Below the pieces are notes generated by a model. It ran no database searches and was not told the origin of the DNA. It saw nothing but the letters and a program-made list of their open reading frames with translations. The translations under genes and the position numbers were made by a program. From NCBI GenBank assembly GCA_019694655.1, contig JAIBBN010000001.1:626501-690500 (forward strand): 64,000 nucleotides of DNA, given 5' to 3'. This document shows positions 26,001 through 34,457 of the stretch, piece after piece. This DNA is from Leptospirales bacterium (GTDB lineage Bacteria > Spirochaetota > Leptospiria > Leptospirales > Leptonemataceae). Position 1 is the stretch's first letter; every line of letters begins with the position of its first letter.

Positions 26001-26194
26001 TATTCAGCGCTCGCAACGTGGCTCTGGATCGAGCGCTCTATTCCTGGGGCTTTGGCCTGCGCGTCCAGATTCCGGTTCTGCCGCTGCGACTTTTTGTGGC
26101 CCAGAAGCTCTACTACAGCCACGGCCGACTGCGGCCCATCCCCGGCGACGATGAATTTCAGTTCGTTTTTGGAATTGGCGACCAGCGCTTCTAG
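23051..26194 (+). CDS. bamA: Outer-membrane protein assembly factor BamA (Omp85 family)
   Basis: About 1047 aa, larger than the usual 800-residue BamA. The start chosen is TTG 23051, which puts 19 residues before the signal core WAPLALLLALCVSILPLFSQ. The frame stays open up to GTG 22919, which would add 44 polar residues. POTRA domains occur about residues 40-520, with repeats such as DIEFRGLRNVSIDDLLPLL, INIIGPRNLDPEEI and IENIIIKGNQKTQEYVIRREL. The barrel starts near 24600 (GTISLGGGYGTQSGFSIFTEVGENNLNGTG) and contains the loop-6 motif as NQLRGYDF. An approximately 80-residue insertion (24786-25050) and a second near 25820-25990 interrupt the barrel, both likely surface loops. It inserts barrel proteins, likely including the TonB receptor above. 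Confidence 0.93.
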   Translation: MNPGHRLRSLLRNRPHLRRWAPLALLLALCVSILPLFSQDARFVGKPIRDIEFRGLRNVSIDDLLPLLSSQVGENLEESNYNRDVRALFQTGFFSDVVMRARLSSDGGVELFFDVVELPRIRLVQYLGVDEIPVQDLRTVAGVREGDVFNLQRIKEAAAAIQRKYRGEGYLLAEVFYRIGEASGANRIDVSFVVDEGQSIPISRINIIGPRNLDPEEIRDALELKEESFLEDGVFDEAKFEEDKFKILAFAKSRGYLDAEIDPQGTGYEIRWRTPSRPEDGRVVIITYKLNEGEIRFFGGYSLEHDRTALNQELNPPERTITDPENQLRPIFKPEQLLIGLEYNNDDVGEIFDEGKLFRDRGYLQEAYSSQGYVFAQIQPATLSFKLDEATVRRYEECLPRGVQDACGREASWMNLPAMREALSNPELAGRTFRHIHFIVRENGLAYIENIIIKGNQKTQEYVIRRELLMKEGQLFNSALVNRSREKLINLGYFKEVNLQMRPGSADDRMNLIIDVEEQPTGTISLGGGYGTQSGFSIFTEVGENNLNGTGQRISGRLEYGPNRRTLGMEWSDPWFYESCADNTGSFWRNKLKDIDGASDLVHLLVVADSFQNEFTEIGVLMRSYVEEAGGDRSVEALDRVKARSRALIRGFVAREEECYRSFPQPWALRLGAFYQSIVFEDASPLPISFDANDLFEPASFERNRFGLEIGISHSFLVNWAHYHIYSPSWSTASRPTSLSNDQVLSDVALGWQFKSSLTNGVVYNTVDNVFNPTEGFRLNSAIETVGGLLGGQDHFNRYSISTSYYFWWFDYTFGGLFRKNILKRWRVVQELRLRGIFTHETAPASGSQDKSRNPFIEAEDRLFLGGYNQLRGYDFTDSKFPRIWQSGGSHQLLGGVELRFPIEPSILWLVAFFDGGALYNNVGEYIGDDKTAIETYEQQTNLLRASSDPLIVLLNDTRDPSVFWTRRWHFDSFTDWNDPYRSVFSARNVALDRALYSWGFGLRVQIPVLPLRLFVAQKLYYSHGRLRPIPGDDEFQFVFGIGDQRF

Positions 26195-26217
26195 CAGGCA
26201 TCGGAGCGGGAAAAGCT

Positions 26218-28143
26218 ATGGCTGCAGCGGACCAGAATCTAAGCGCCGCCGATCGTCGACGCATCATTCGCCGGCTTTTTCACTACCTGGCCCGCAGGCG
26301 CTTGCGTTTGCTTGGCGGCGCGGCGCTGGCCTTGATTGTTTCACTGGCCAATCTGTTTTCGCTGACGGCGTTTGTGCCCATCTTCAATGCCATGGGCGGC
26401 GAGACGGAAACGTCGCTCTTTGAGCTGGGCGCCGCCGAGCGCGCCAACCACCAGCTGTGGCTGGAAGGTCGCGCCGCCGCAAATTTTGAAATCGCACGCG
26501 CACATATTACGGATATCAAAGTGCGCATCAACCAGTACTTCGCCGGCAAATCCGCGCGCGATACGATCATTACTCTCTGCCTGATGGTTTTTCCGGTTCA
26601 TCTCCTGAAAGTGCTCTGCATAACCGCCGCCATCTATCTCTCCGGGACCGCGGGTCTGCTGGCGGTGCGCGATTTGCGTCTCGAACTCTACGGGAACCTG
26701 ACGCGCGTGGGAATGGAAACCTTTGGACAGGAGCGTACTGGAATTCTGATGAGTCGCGTCGTCAACGATGTCGAGCTCATCGGAAAGTCGCTGTCCGTAG
26801 AATTCAATGAGGCGATGATCGACATCTTTTATGTGATTACCCATCTCGCTCTGCTGGCCTACATAGACTGGCAGTTGCTTTTGATCACGCTGATTGGCGT
26901 TCCGATCCTGACGGCGCCGGTGTCGCGCTTTGCGGCGCGGATTCGCCGCGCGGCGCGCGGCCAACAGGAACGCCTTGCCGAGCTGGGCGGACACATCCAG
27001 GAGGTGATCAGCGGCATTCGCGTCATTCGGGCGTTTTCTATGGAAGAATTTGAACGCTCGCGCTTTCGCCAGATCAACGAGAAGCTCTACGAAAATACAT
27101 TTCGCGGACACTACTACCACCAGGTTGGACCGGCCCTGACCGAAATCACGGCAACGCTGGTTGTAACCGGATTTCTGGCGTGGGGCGCCTGGAAGATTGA
27201 ACTCGGCGCGCTGAATAAGGGCCAGTTCATGGCCTTTTTCATAACGCTCATTTTCTTGATGGGACCGATCAAGCAGCTCAGTGTTTTGACCAACCTTCTT
27301 GCCGGGGCGGTGGTTGCCGCCAATCGGGTATTCGATATGCTGGATGCGCAAAGCGGCGTCAGCGAAGCCTCGCAACCGCGGCCCTTTAGCGGCGTCCAGG
27401 ATTGCATTGAGTTTCGCAACGTGGGCTTTCGTTATCCCGGCGCGGAGCGCGCAGCCATCCAGAACATAAGCTTTCGAACGCCGCGCGGCGCGGCCATCGC
27501 CCTTGCCGGCGCTTCTGGCGCCGGCAAGTCAACCATGATGGATCTGCTGCCGCGCTTCTATGATCCAGGCGAGGGGCAGATATTGATTGATGGCGTAGAC
27601 TTGCGCGAGTACGAACTGCGCTCGCTGCGCACTGGCATTGGCCTGGTCAGCCAGGATGTATTTCTATTCCACGCTACGATTCGCGAGAACATTGCCTACG
27701 GTCATCCCGACGCCAGCCTCGAACAGATCCAGGCCGCTGCGCAGGCCGCCAACGCCGATGAATTCATCCAGCGATTGCCGCAGGGCTATGATACGCCCAT
27801 CGGCGAACGCGGCGTGATGCTGTCTGGAGGACAGCGCCAGCGCCTGGCCATCGCCAGGGCTTTGATTCAGGATCCGCCGATCCTGGTGCTGGACGAAGCA
27901 ACCTCCAATCTTGACAACGAAAGCGAGCGGCTGGTGCAGCAGGCCATCGAACGTCTGGAACAGGGTCGTACCACTTTTATCGTCGCTCATCGACTCTCGA
28001 CGATCTTTCGCTGCGATGAAATTCTGGTGCTCGATCAAGGTCGCATCGTGCAGCGCGGGCGCCATGAGCAGCTGCTGGCCGCGGACGGGCCCTACCGGCG
28101 GCTCTATGAAATGCAGTTTGCGGAGCAAAATGCCCCAGGCTGA
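26218..28143 (+). CDS. msbA: Lipid A export ABC transporter, MsbA-like
   Basis: A 641-aa half-transporter starting at ATG 26218, 24 bases after bamA. The six-helix export domain spans about residues 20-345. The nucleotide-binding domain (about 370-610) has Walker A GASGAGKST, Q loop VSQDVFLF, signature LSGGQRQRLAIARAL, Walker B ILVLDEATSNLD and the switch His VAHRLST. The N-terminal domain has a longer loop between helices 1 and 2 (residues about 60-110) than E. coli MsbA. The direct coupling to lpxK, as in many Gram-negative bacteria, supports flipping of lipid A-core across the inner membrane rather than another substrate. Confidence 0.92.
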   Translation: MAAADQNLSAADRRRIIRRLFHYLARRRLRLLGGAALALIVSLANLFSLTAFVPIFNAMGGETETSLFELGAAERANHQLWLEGRAAANFEIARAHITDIKVRINQYFAGKSARDTIITLCLMVFPVHLLKVLCITAAIYLSGTAGLLAVRDLRLELYGNLTRVGMETFGQERTGILMSRVVNDVELIGKSLSVEFNEAMIDIFYVITHLALLAYIDWQLLLITLIGVPILTAPVSRFAARIRRAARGQQERLAELGGHIQEVISGIRVIRAFSMEEFERSRFRQINEKLYENTFRGHYYHQVGPALTEITATLVVTGFLAWGAWKIELGALNKGQFMAFFITLIFLMGPIKQLSVLTNLLAGAVVAANRVFDMLDAQSGVSEASQPRPFSGVQDCIEFRNVGFRYPGAERAAIQNISFRTPRGAAIALAGASGAGKSTMMDLLPRFYDPGEGQILIDGVDLREYELRSLRTGIGLVSQDVFLFHATIRENIAYGHPDASLEQIQAAAQAANADEFIQRLPQGYDTPIGERGVMLSGGQRQRLAIARALIQDPPILVLDEATSNLDNESERLVQQAIERLEQGRTTFIVAHRLSTIFRCDEILVLDQGRIVQRGRHEQLLAADGPYRRLYEMQFAEQNAPG

Positions 28144-29173
28144 TCCGCTGCTGGCCTCGCGCGGAATACTGGAGAAGCTTTACCTCTGGCTTCACGCCAG
28201 GGTCTACGCCTCGCGCCTGCGCCGCCAGCAGCGCTTTGCGGAGCGCACGGTCATTTCCATTGGCAATCTCTCTGCGGGCGGCGTGGGCAAGACCCCGTTG
28301 AGTTTTGCACTGGCCCGTCGTCTTGGTCCTCGAAATTGTCTGATCGCACTGCGCGGCTACGGGGCGCGCATTGCAGACCACGGTTTGCTGGCTGGCGAAG
28401 ACGGCCAGCGTCTGGCATCGGCGCGCCAGTGCGGCGACGAAGCCTTGCTGCTGGTTGAAAGCGGAGCGCGCGTTGCCGCCGGTCCGAATCGCTTGCAATT
28501 GCTGCAACGTTTTGCCGGCGACCGTCGCTATGTGCTGCTCGACGATGCCTTCCAGAATCCGCTGGTGGCGCGCGATCTGGAACTGCTGTTGATCGACGCC
28601 ACCGACTACCCGCAACGCATGCGTCTGATTCCTGGCGGACGCTACCGCGATCCGTTGAGCGCTGCCGCGCGCGCCGATATGATCATTCTTACGCGCTGCG
28701 ATCTCGTTGCCAGAGCGCAACTCAACGAATTGTGCAAATTGCTGCGGCGCCTGGCGCCGCAAGTCCCCCTGCTGGAAAGTGAACATCGCAGCAAACGATT
28801 GCAGCCGGCCGCGCCGCGCGGCGTTCGCTTTGGCGCCTTTGCCGGACTGGGAAATAACGAAGGATTCTTTGCTGCGCTGGAGCGCTCCGGACTGACGCTC
28901 AGTCAACGCCGCAGCTTTCGGGACCACCACTGGTACAGTGTGGCGGATCTTCAGGCCCTGCATCGTGTCGACCCACAACTGCACTGGATCACCAGCGAAA
29001 AAGACATGGCGCGGATCGAAGCCGCCTGCGTAGAACAATCCGGCCTGACGGGCAGGCTGCATTCCATTGGCCTGGAGTTGCACCTGCGACGAAAAGGCAT
29101 GGAACAGATCCTGCGCGCCATCGATCGCCGGAAAAAGGGCGCGAAGACTCGTGCGGCGAAAGCTCCGAAGTGA
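28130..29173 (+). CDS. lpxK: Tetraacyldisaccharide 4'-kinase
   Basis: A 347-aa enzyme starting at ATG 28130, overlapping the msbA end by 14 bases. The family signature is the P-loop SIGNLSAGGVGKTPLSFALAR (residues about 43-62). RGYGARI, GDEALLL, LLDDAFQNPLVARDLELLLIDA and LIPGGRYRDPLSAAARADMIILTR follow, all in register with LpxK. It phosphorylates the 4' position of the lipid A precursor at the inner membrane. The C-terminus ends in a Lys/Arg/Ala-rich tail. Presence of lpxK together with msbA and bamA indicates a double-membrane cell with true lipid A. Confidence 0.95.
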   Translation: MPQADPLLASRGILEKLYLWLHARVYASRLRRQQRFAERTVISIGNLSAGGVGKTPLSFALARRLGPRNCLIALRGYGARIADHGLLAGEDGQRLASARQCGDEALLLVESGARVAAGPNRLQLLQRFAGDRRYVLLDDAFQNPLVARDLELLLIDATDYPQRMRLIPGGRYRDPLSAAARADMIILTRCDLVARAQLNELCKLLRRLAPQVPLLESEHRSKRLQPAAPRGVRFGAFAGLGNNEGFFAALERSGLTLSQRRSFRDHHWYSVADLQALHRVDPQLHWITSEKDMARIEAACVEQSGLTGRLHSIGLELHLRRKGMEQILRAIDRRKKGAKTRAAKAPK

Positions 29174-29257
29174 TCGCGCCCTGACGCTGCCTTGCCGATC
29201 TTATGCTTGACCAGGCCCTCTTTGGCCAATTCGCTGCCGGGATTCCCTTCGTCCCCG

Positions 29258-30685
29258 ATGGATTCTGTCTCCTCAAAACGTCCAGCTCATTTGCACCGCC
29301 AGATCGGTCTGGCCACCGCTGGCCTTGTCCTGGTTGCGAACATGATTGGCGCCGGAATTTTTGCGAACACCGGTAAAATCCAGGCGGATGTTGGCGCTCC
29401 GTGGCTGGTCATCGCGCTATGGGCGGTCGGCGGGGTGATGGCCTTGAGCGGCGCCCTTTGTTACGCAGAGCTGGGCGCAATGATGCCCCATGCGGGCGGC
29501 GAGTACGTTTACTTGCGCACTCTGTTTGGCCGTATGTGGTCCTTCCTTTCGGGCTGGATCAGCTTTGTCGTCGGATTTGCGGCCCCCGCTGCCAGCACCG
29601 CAATTCTATCCGGCGACTACCTGCACCAGTTGATCCAATCCGTGGCGCCGGGCAGCGCGCTGGCGCAGATTTTTGCCGAGCCCGTTTACCAGCGCGTCTA
29701 CGCCGCCTCTTTGATCATCCTGTTCAGCGGCATTCATGTCCTTGGCGTACGCAGCGGCAGCCTCGTCCAAAATCTTTTAACCGTTCTCAAGCTTTTCATC
29801 ATTGGTCTTTTTTTGTGCGGCGGCTTTGCAGTCATCGCCCTTGGCGGCGGCAGCGGCCAATTGGGCGTCGCCCCGGAAGCCGCGTCGGCGACGGGCGGCA
29901 TGGCCTTGCCAGGCTGGTCAGCGCTGGCCATTGGCCTTTTGTGGGTTGGCTACGCCTACTCTGGCTGGAACAGCGCTACCTACCTTGCGGAAGAGATCGA
30001 AAAGCCCGAGCGTAATCTGCCGCGAGCCATGATCATCGGTACGGTGGGCACCATTCTGCTCTACGTGGCGCTCAATATTCTGTATTATCTGGCCGCGCCG
30101 GCCGGCGAGTTTTCGGGCAGCTTCCTGGTCGCCTCCATCGCCGCCGAACGGCTCTTTGGCGCAAATATTTCGGTGATATTCAAGGTCGCCTTCTGTCTAT
30201 TGATGCTTTCTTCGATGTCGGCTTACATCATGATTGGGCCGCGGGTATATTTTGCCATGGCTCGCGACAATCTCTTCTTCAGCTATGCTCGACGCATCAA
30301 TCCGCGCTTTGGCACTCCGGTGGTGAGCATCTTTTTTCAGGCGGCGCTGGCGCTGGTTTATATCTTTACCGGCACCTACGACTCCATCATGACCTTGATG
30401 GGCTTTGCCCTGATGATCTTTCCGCTGCTAACCGTGATTGGTCTGGTCATCGACCGCTATCGTCGCCCGCGCGCTGAGCGTCCCTATCGCGCTCCGTTCT
30501 TTCCGCTGGCCCCCGCAATTTTCATCGGCCTGTCGGTCTTCACCATGGTAGGCAGCTACCTGGAGGCGCCCGCTTCCTGTCTCTGGGCGCTGCTCATTGC
30601 CGCCGGCGGCGTGCCGGTATACTTTGTCTGGACTTCCATCTATCGCTGGCTGGCCGGACGACAGACGGCTATCGTACCGGATTGA
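29258..30685 (+). CDS. Amino-acid permease (APC superfamily)
   Basis: A 475-aa transporter, ATG 29258 (MDSVSSKRPAHLHRQIG) preferred over a GTG-frame extension from 29192. Twelve hydrophobic segments are present. Helix 1 has the APC substrate-backbone motif GLVLVANMIGAGIFANTG, helix 3 follows with GGEYVYLRTLFGRMWSF, and helix 6 contains YSGWNSATYLAEEIEKPERNLPRA. It is a proton- or sodium-coupled exchanger, closest in overall look to arginine/agmatine or cationic amino acid permeases, but substrate specificity is not determinable from the motif. It lies downstream of lpxK and upstream of a CoA-transferase. Confidence 0.9.
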   Translation: MDSVSSKRPAHLHRQIGLATAGLVLVANMIGAGIFANTGKIQADVGAPWLVIALWAVGGVMALSGALCYAELGAMMPHAGGEYVYLRTLFGRMWSFLSGWISFVVGFAAPAASTAILSGDYLHQLIQSVAPGSALAQIFAEPVYQRVYAASLIILFSGIHVLGVRSGSLVQNLLTVLKLFIIGLFLCGGFAVIALGGGSGQLGVAPEAASATGGMALPGWSALAIGLLWVGYAYSGWNSATYLAEEIEKPERNLPRAMIIGTVGTILLYVALNILYYLAAPAGEFSGSFLVASIAAERLFGANISVIFKVAFCLLMLSSMSAYIMIGPRVYFAMARDNLFFSYARRINPRFGTPVVSIFFQAALALVYIFTGTYDSIMTLMGFALMIFPLLTVIGLVIDRYRRPRAERPYRAPFFPLAPAIFIGLSVFTMVGSYLEAPASCLWALLIAAGGVPVYFVWTSIYRWLAGRQTAIVPD

Positions 30686-30716
30686 CAGCCGCCGCCTCGC
30701 TTCCTTTCCTGAGGAC

Positions 30717-31937
30717 GTGAATGCTCAGGAAAACGCAACCAATTCAGGCGAAGGGCCGCTCAGCGGACTGCGCGTCGTGGATCTTTCGCTGCTGCTGCCT
30801 GGTCCTTTGTGTTCCATGTATCTGGGAGACATGGGCGCCGATGTTATCAAGGTCGAAAATCCGCGCGTTCCGGACTTCACGCGTCTGATGGGCGCGCGCC
30901 TGAGCAAAGGCGACAATTCGGAAAGCGGGCTGTTCCTGATGCTCAACCGCAACAAGCGCGCCATCACACTGAACTTGAAGCGCGAAGAAGGACGCGCCGT
31001 GCTGCTGCGTTTGCTGGAAACAGCGGACATCTTGCTGGAAGGATTTCGACCGGACGCCCTTTCCGAAATGGGCATCGGCTACGAACAACTCAAAGAGCGT
31101 TTTCCGCGGCTGATCTATTGCGCTATTTCTGGCTACGGCGCCAGCGGTCCCTACACACGCCTTGCCGGCCATGATGGCAATTACATCGGCTACGCCGGAC
31201 TGCTCGATATCACCGGCCCGGCGGACGGCCCGCCAGAGCTTCCCGGTTTTCAAGTGGCGGACATTGGCGGAGGCGCATTGATTGCGCTGTCGGGAATCCT
31301 CGCGGCCGTGTACGCCCGTCAAAAAAGCGGTCGCGGCCAGTTTGTGGATGTCAGCATGCTGGATGGCGCCTTCAGTTTTCTGAGCCTGCACGCCGGCGAG
31401 TTTCTGGCCAGCGGTCAGCCTCCGCAGCGCGGTCGCATGACGCTCTCCGGAGCGCTGCCCAACTACAATGTCTACCGCTGTCGCGATGGAAAATACGTGA
31501 TCCTGGCCGCGCTGGAAGAACGCTTCTTTCGCGCCTTTCTGCGGCAGATCGGCGAGGAGGCGCTGCTTGAGGGACTGCGTCTCGATGCCGAGGGTCTGGC
31601 TGTCCTCTTTCCGCGACTGCGGGCCATTTTTGCACAACGCGATCGCGATCAATGGCAGGAACTCTTCTTGAACAGCGAATGTTGCCTGGGACCGGTAAAC
31701 TCCGTGGCTGAGGCCTTTGCCGATCCACAATTGCGCTCTCGCCAGATGGTGGTGGAAATCGAGCACCCCCAGCTGGGTCCAGTCCTGATGATTGGAGCGC
31801 CCTTTCACTTTTCGGATACGCCCGTCTCCTACCGTCAGGCGCCGCCTGGACACGGCCAGCATACCGATGAGGTGCTGGAGTCGCTGGGCATCGACGCCAG
31901 CCGGCGGGCTGAGTTGCGCAGTCGACGCGCCATCTAG
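30717..31937 (+). CDS. CaiB/BaiF type III CoA-transferase (or acyl-CoA racemase)
   Basis: A 406-aa protein from GTG 30717 (VNAQENATNSGEGPLSG). GAGGA sits one base before this GTG, which is unusually close, so the start is approximate. The family sequence is unmistakable: LRVVDLSLLLPGPLCSMYLGDMGADVIKVE, LNRNKRAITLNLKREEGR, the catalytic Asp in GFQVADIGGGALIALSGILAA, and RQKSGRGQFVDVSMLDGAF. Members transfer CoA between acids or epimerise 2-methylacyl-CoA; alpha-methylacyl-CoA racemase is the nearest general match by the Asp context, but the substrate cannot be inferred. The permease stop lies 31 bases upstream. Confidence 0.9.
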   Translation: MNAQENATNSGEGPLSGLRVVDLSLLLPGPLCSMYLGDMGADVIKVENPRVPDFTRLMGARLSKGDNSESGLFLMLNRNKRAITLNLKREEGRAVLLRLLETADILLEGFRPDALSEMGIGYEQLKERFPRLIYCAISGYGASGPYTRLAGHDGNYIGYAGLLDITGPADGPPELPGFQVADIGGGALIALSGILAAVYARQKSGRGQFVDVSMLDGAFSFLSLHAGEFLASGQPPQRGRMTLSGALPNYNVYRCRDGKYVILAALEERFFRAFLRQIGEEALLEGLRLDAEGLAVLFPRLRAIFAQRDRDQWQELFLNSECCLGPVNSVAEAFADPQLRSRQMVVEIEHPQLGPVLMIGAPFHFSDTPVSYRQAPPGHGQHTDEVLESLGIDASRRAELRSRRAI

Positions 31938-32087
31938 CCGACCGTTTCTGGCTGTCAGGCTTGCTTTTCCAGGACTGTCAGGACTGCCGATAAGCAATGA
32001 GGGCGCAACTTACGCCGCGCTGCAAAAATTCATCCGCGGCGCCGGCGGCCTGCGCTATTGCGCCGTCGAAGACAACGAGGGTAGGGG

Positions 32088-34247
32088 ATGTCACTGATCG
32101 AGGTCGCACCAGGCGTAAACGTACTCAGGCACGAAGATCGGACCATTTTGTTCGGCTGTCCGCCGGAGGTGATCAAGCACCTTATGCTTCGCGGACTGGG
32201 AAGCCCTCAGGTCATCGTGCTGCCCGACACCCCCTACCGTTTTGATGTTCTACAAAATTGTACGGAGTTTCCGCTCTACTATTTTCTATTCGTTGATGGG
32301 AACTTCCGGCAGGGAAAAAAGCTGACCATCGTCGGCACGGCCGGTCATCTAAAGGCCAATCGTCGCCTGCTGCGACTGACGCTGCTTGGACCGACGCGCA
32401 AAGAATACGACGCGCTGGGCGAAAGTCCCTGGTTCGATGAACTCTATCGTGAATCTCGCGCTCTGGCGGTCAAGGACCAGAGCGGACGCGAGCTGACCAT
32501 CGACGACTTTGTCCACTTTGTACCCTTCGTCAATGGCATCGCCAAACTTCCCGATGGCTTGCAGATTGCCCACAGCGGCCGCGACCGCTTTCAGGCCGGC
32601 GGCCATACGATCGACATCGGATTTGATGAGCCGCAACAGGCGCCCTACGATTTGCGCGACGATTTTACGGTGACCATGCCGGCGCGCTTTGGCGTTACGG
32701 TGACCGGCGGGGCCTCCGGCTTCATCGCCGATAAGCCCTGCTCCTCGCTGGTTCTGCACTACAATTCCGAGCACATGCTGATCGATTGTCCGCCTTATCT
32801 GAATCAAGCGCTGAATGCCCGCGGCATTGCCGCTGCCGAGATCCGCTCGATCTTCTTGACGCACATCCACGATGATCACTGCAATATATTTCCGCTCTTG
32901 CGCCTCTCCAACAAAGTCAGCATGATCACAACCAGAGAGATCTTCTGGATGGCGATCATGAAGCTCTCATTGCAAACGCTTCTGCCGGCCGAAGAAATCT
33001 CAGCGATGATCCACTTTGTGGAGGTCAAAGCCTATGAGACAACCGAGTTCTTCGGGGTGTCCATTGAGCCGCACTACACGGTGCACTCGATTCCAACCAT
33101 TGGCGCCACCTTCCGCATGCATGAGGGCGGCGCCAGCCGCAGCATCGTTTTCATCGGCGACAACAAGGCCTTCAGCGATATTGAAGCAATGGTGGAGCAG
33201 GGCGTTGTCCGTCCTGAAAAGTTCAGAGCGCTCAAGGATCGCTATACGGAGCGCCATGATATTCTTTTTGCCGACGGCGGCATGGGAATCTTGCACGGCA
33301 ATCCCCGGGACGCATTGAAATCGCAATCGGATCGCATTGTCTTCATGCACCTGGAAAAGTTGCCGCCGGAGTTTGACGCCACCTTCTCCCATGCCGTGGC
33401 CGGCAAACGCTACAATATCATCCCGGGCAGTCAGGACGCACATATCATTCGTACCATGCATATCATCAGCGCCAGCTTTCGCGACATCTCCTCGGAGTGG
33501 AGTACGGCGTTGATGAACAATTTCAAGATTGTGACCTTCAATGCGGGCGATATCATCTTCAAGCAGAATGAAAGTTCCAAGGGAATCATCTATGTGTTGC
33601 TCAGCGGCGTCTGCAGCGTGGTGGTCCACGATGGCCAGCGATTGACGGAGAAGGCGCGCAAGGATGCCGGCGATTTTGTCGGCGAGATGGCGGTGCTCGA
33701 TCAAAACAAAGTGCGCTCCGCTTCGATTGTAGCGGCAACGCCGGTAACGCTCTGCGCTCTCGAAGAAAAGCTCTTTCATGAATTTCTGGTGGCCGAGGAG
33801 CGCACGGATGAAATGCGCCAGCTGTGGAGAACACGGGCCGAACTGGAACGCTTCTGGCCCTTCAGCGATTTTTCAGACAATGTGAAGGATCGTATCGCCC
33901 GCAATGCGCTGCGCAAGCGCGTTGGCGCCGGCGAGACCCTGGTCAAGCAGGGGCAAAGCGACGGAGAGTTTTTCATTGTCCTGTCCGGTGAATACAGCGT
34001 TCGCCACGATGGCCGGGAGATCAAGGTTCTGCGCGGCGGCGATATGTTTGGCGAATATGGTTCGCTCGACGACTCGGTGCGCAACGCAACGGTCAGCGCC
34101 CTGTCCGACGGCGAAGTGCTGGAGGTGGCCCGCGGCGAGATCCGTCGGATCATTGACCAGGCGCCGATTTTCAATTTCAGCATGCGCGAGCTGATGATGC
34201 GCCGCAGCCGGGAATTGCGTCAGCTGGATAGCGTGCGTCGCGCCTGA
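32088..34247 (+). CDS. Metallo-beta-lactamase domain fused to two cyclic-nucleotide-binding domains
   Basis: A 719-aa protein from ATG 32088 with GAGGGTAGGGG upstream. Residues 1-190 are an uncharacterised N-terminal module. The metallo-beta-lactamase fold follows (about 190-470) with metal ligands H259-x-H261-x-D263-H264 in LTHIHDDHC, a later His in YTVHSIPTIG, the bridging Asp in FIGDNKAFSD, and the last His in VFMHLEKLP. The first cNMP-binding domain (about 475-600) has GEMAVLDQNKVRSASI; the second (about 605-700) has GEYGSLDDSVRNATVSA, both close to the phosphate-binding cassette. The catalytic domain could be a cyclic-nucleotide phosphodiesterase or other hydrolase tuned by bound cNMP. 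No cyclase is in the window. Confidence 0.88.
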   Translation: MSLIEVAPGVNVLRHEDRTILFGCPPEVIKHLMLRGLGSPQVIVLPDTPYRFDVLQNCTEFPLYYFLFVDGNFRQGKKLTIVGTAGHLKANRRLLRLTLLGPTRKEYDALGESPWFDELYRESRALAVKDQSGRELTIDDFVHFVPFVNGIAKLPDGLQIAHSGRDRFQAGGHTIDIGFDEPQQAPYDLRDDFTVTMPARFGVTVTGGASGFIADKPCSSLVLHYNSEHMLIDCPPYLNQALNARGIAAAEIRSIFLTHIHDDHCNIFPLLRLSNKVSMITTREIFWMAIMKLSLQTLLPAEEISAMIHFVEVKAYETTEFFGVSIEPHYTVHSIPTIGATFRMHEGGASRSIVFIGDNKAFSDIEAMVEQGVVRPEKFRALKDRYTERHDILFADGGMGILHGNPRDALKSQSDRIVFMHLEKLPPEFDATFSHAVAGKRYNIIPGSQDAHIIRTMHIISASFRDISSEWSTALMNNFKIVTFNAGDIIFKQNESSKGIIYVLLSGVCSVVVHDGQRLTEKARKDAGDFVGEMAVLDQNKVRSASIVAATPVTLCALEEKLFHEFLVAEERTDEMRQLWRTRAELERFWPFSDFSDNVKDRIARNALRKRVGAGETLVKQGQSDGEFFIVLSGEYSVRHDGREIKVLRGGDMFGEYGSLDDSVRNATVSALSDGEVLEVARGEIRRIIDQAPIFNFSMRELMMRRSRELRQLDSVRRA

Positions 34248-34427
34248 AGCAATTCCAACGCCCGCAAGGCCTGTCCATCGCCGCCAGAGGGCGGGGCGCG
34301 CCCGCGCTGCCATTTTGGCGGCGGATTCAGTCAAATTTGCTGGCCCGCGGCAGGCGCAGAGGGGGACCTGACGGATTCTGTCGCTAACTTGCGAAACGGT
34401 AGACTGCGCAGCAAATCGAGCATTTCA

Positions 34428-34433
34428 TATACT
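34428..34433 (+). promoter_or_regulatory. Candidate -10 element before IMP dehydrogenase
   Basis: TATACT lies in the AT-rich context catttcaTATACTgaaagg, 24 bases upstream of the guaB start. The matching -35 position (34405-34410, TGCGCA) is poor, so this is a tentative promoter. The surrounding 210-base gap holds no gene; GC-rich segments and a weak inverted-repeat section near 34290 are all I see. Confidence 0.35.
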
Positions 34434-34457
34434 GAAAGGCAATCAAGGGGTGAGGCC

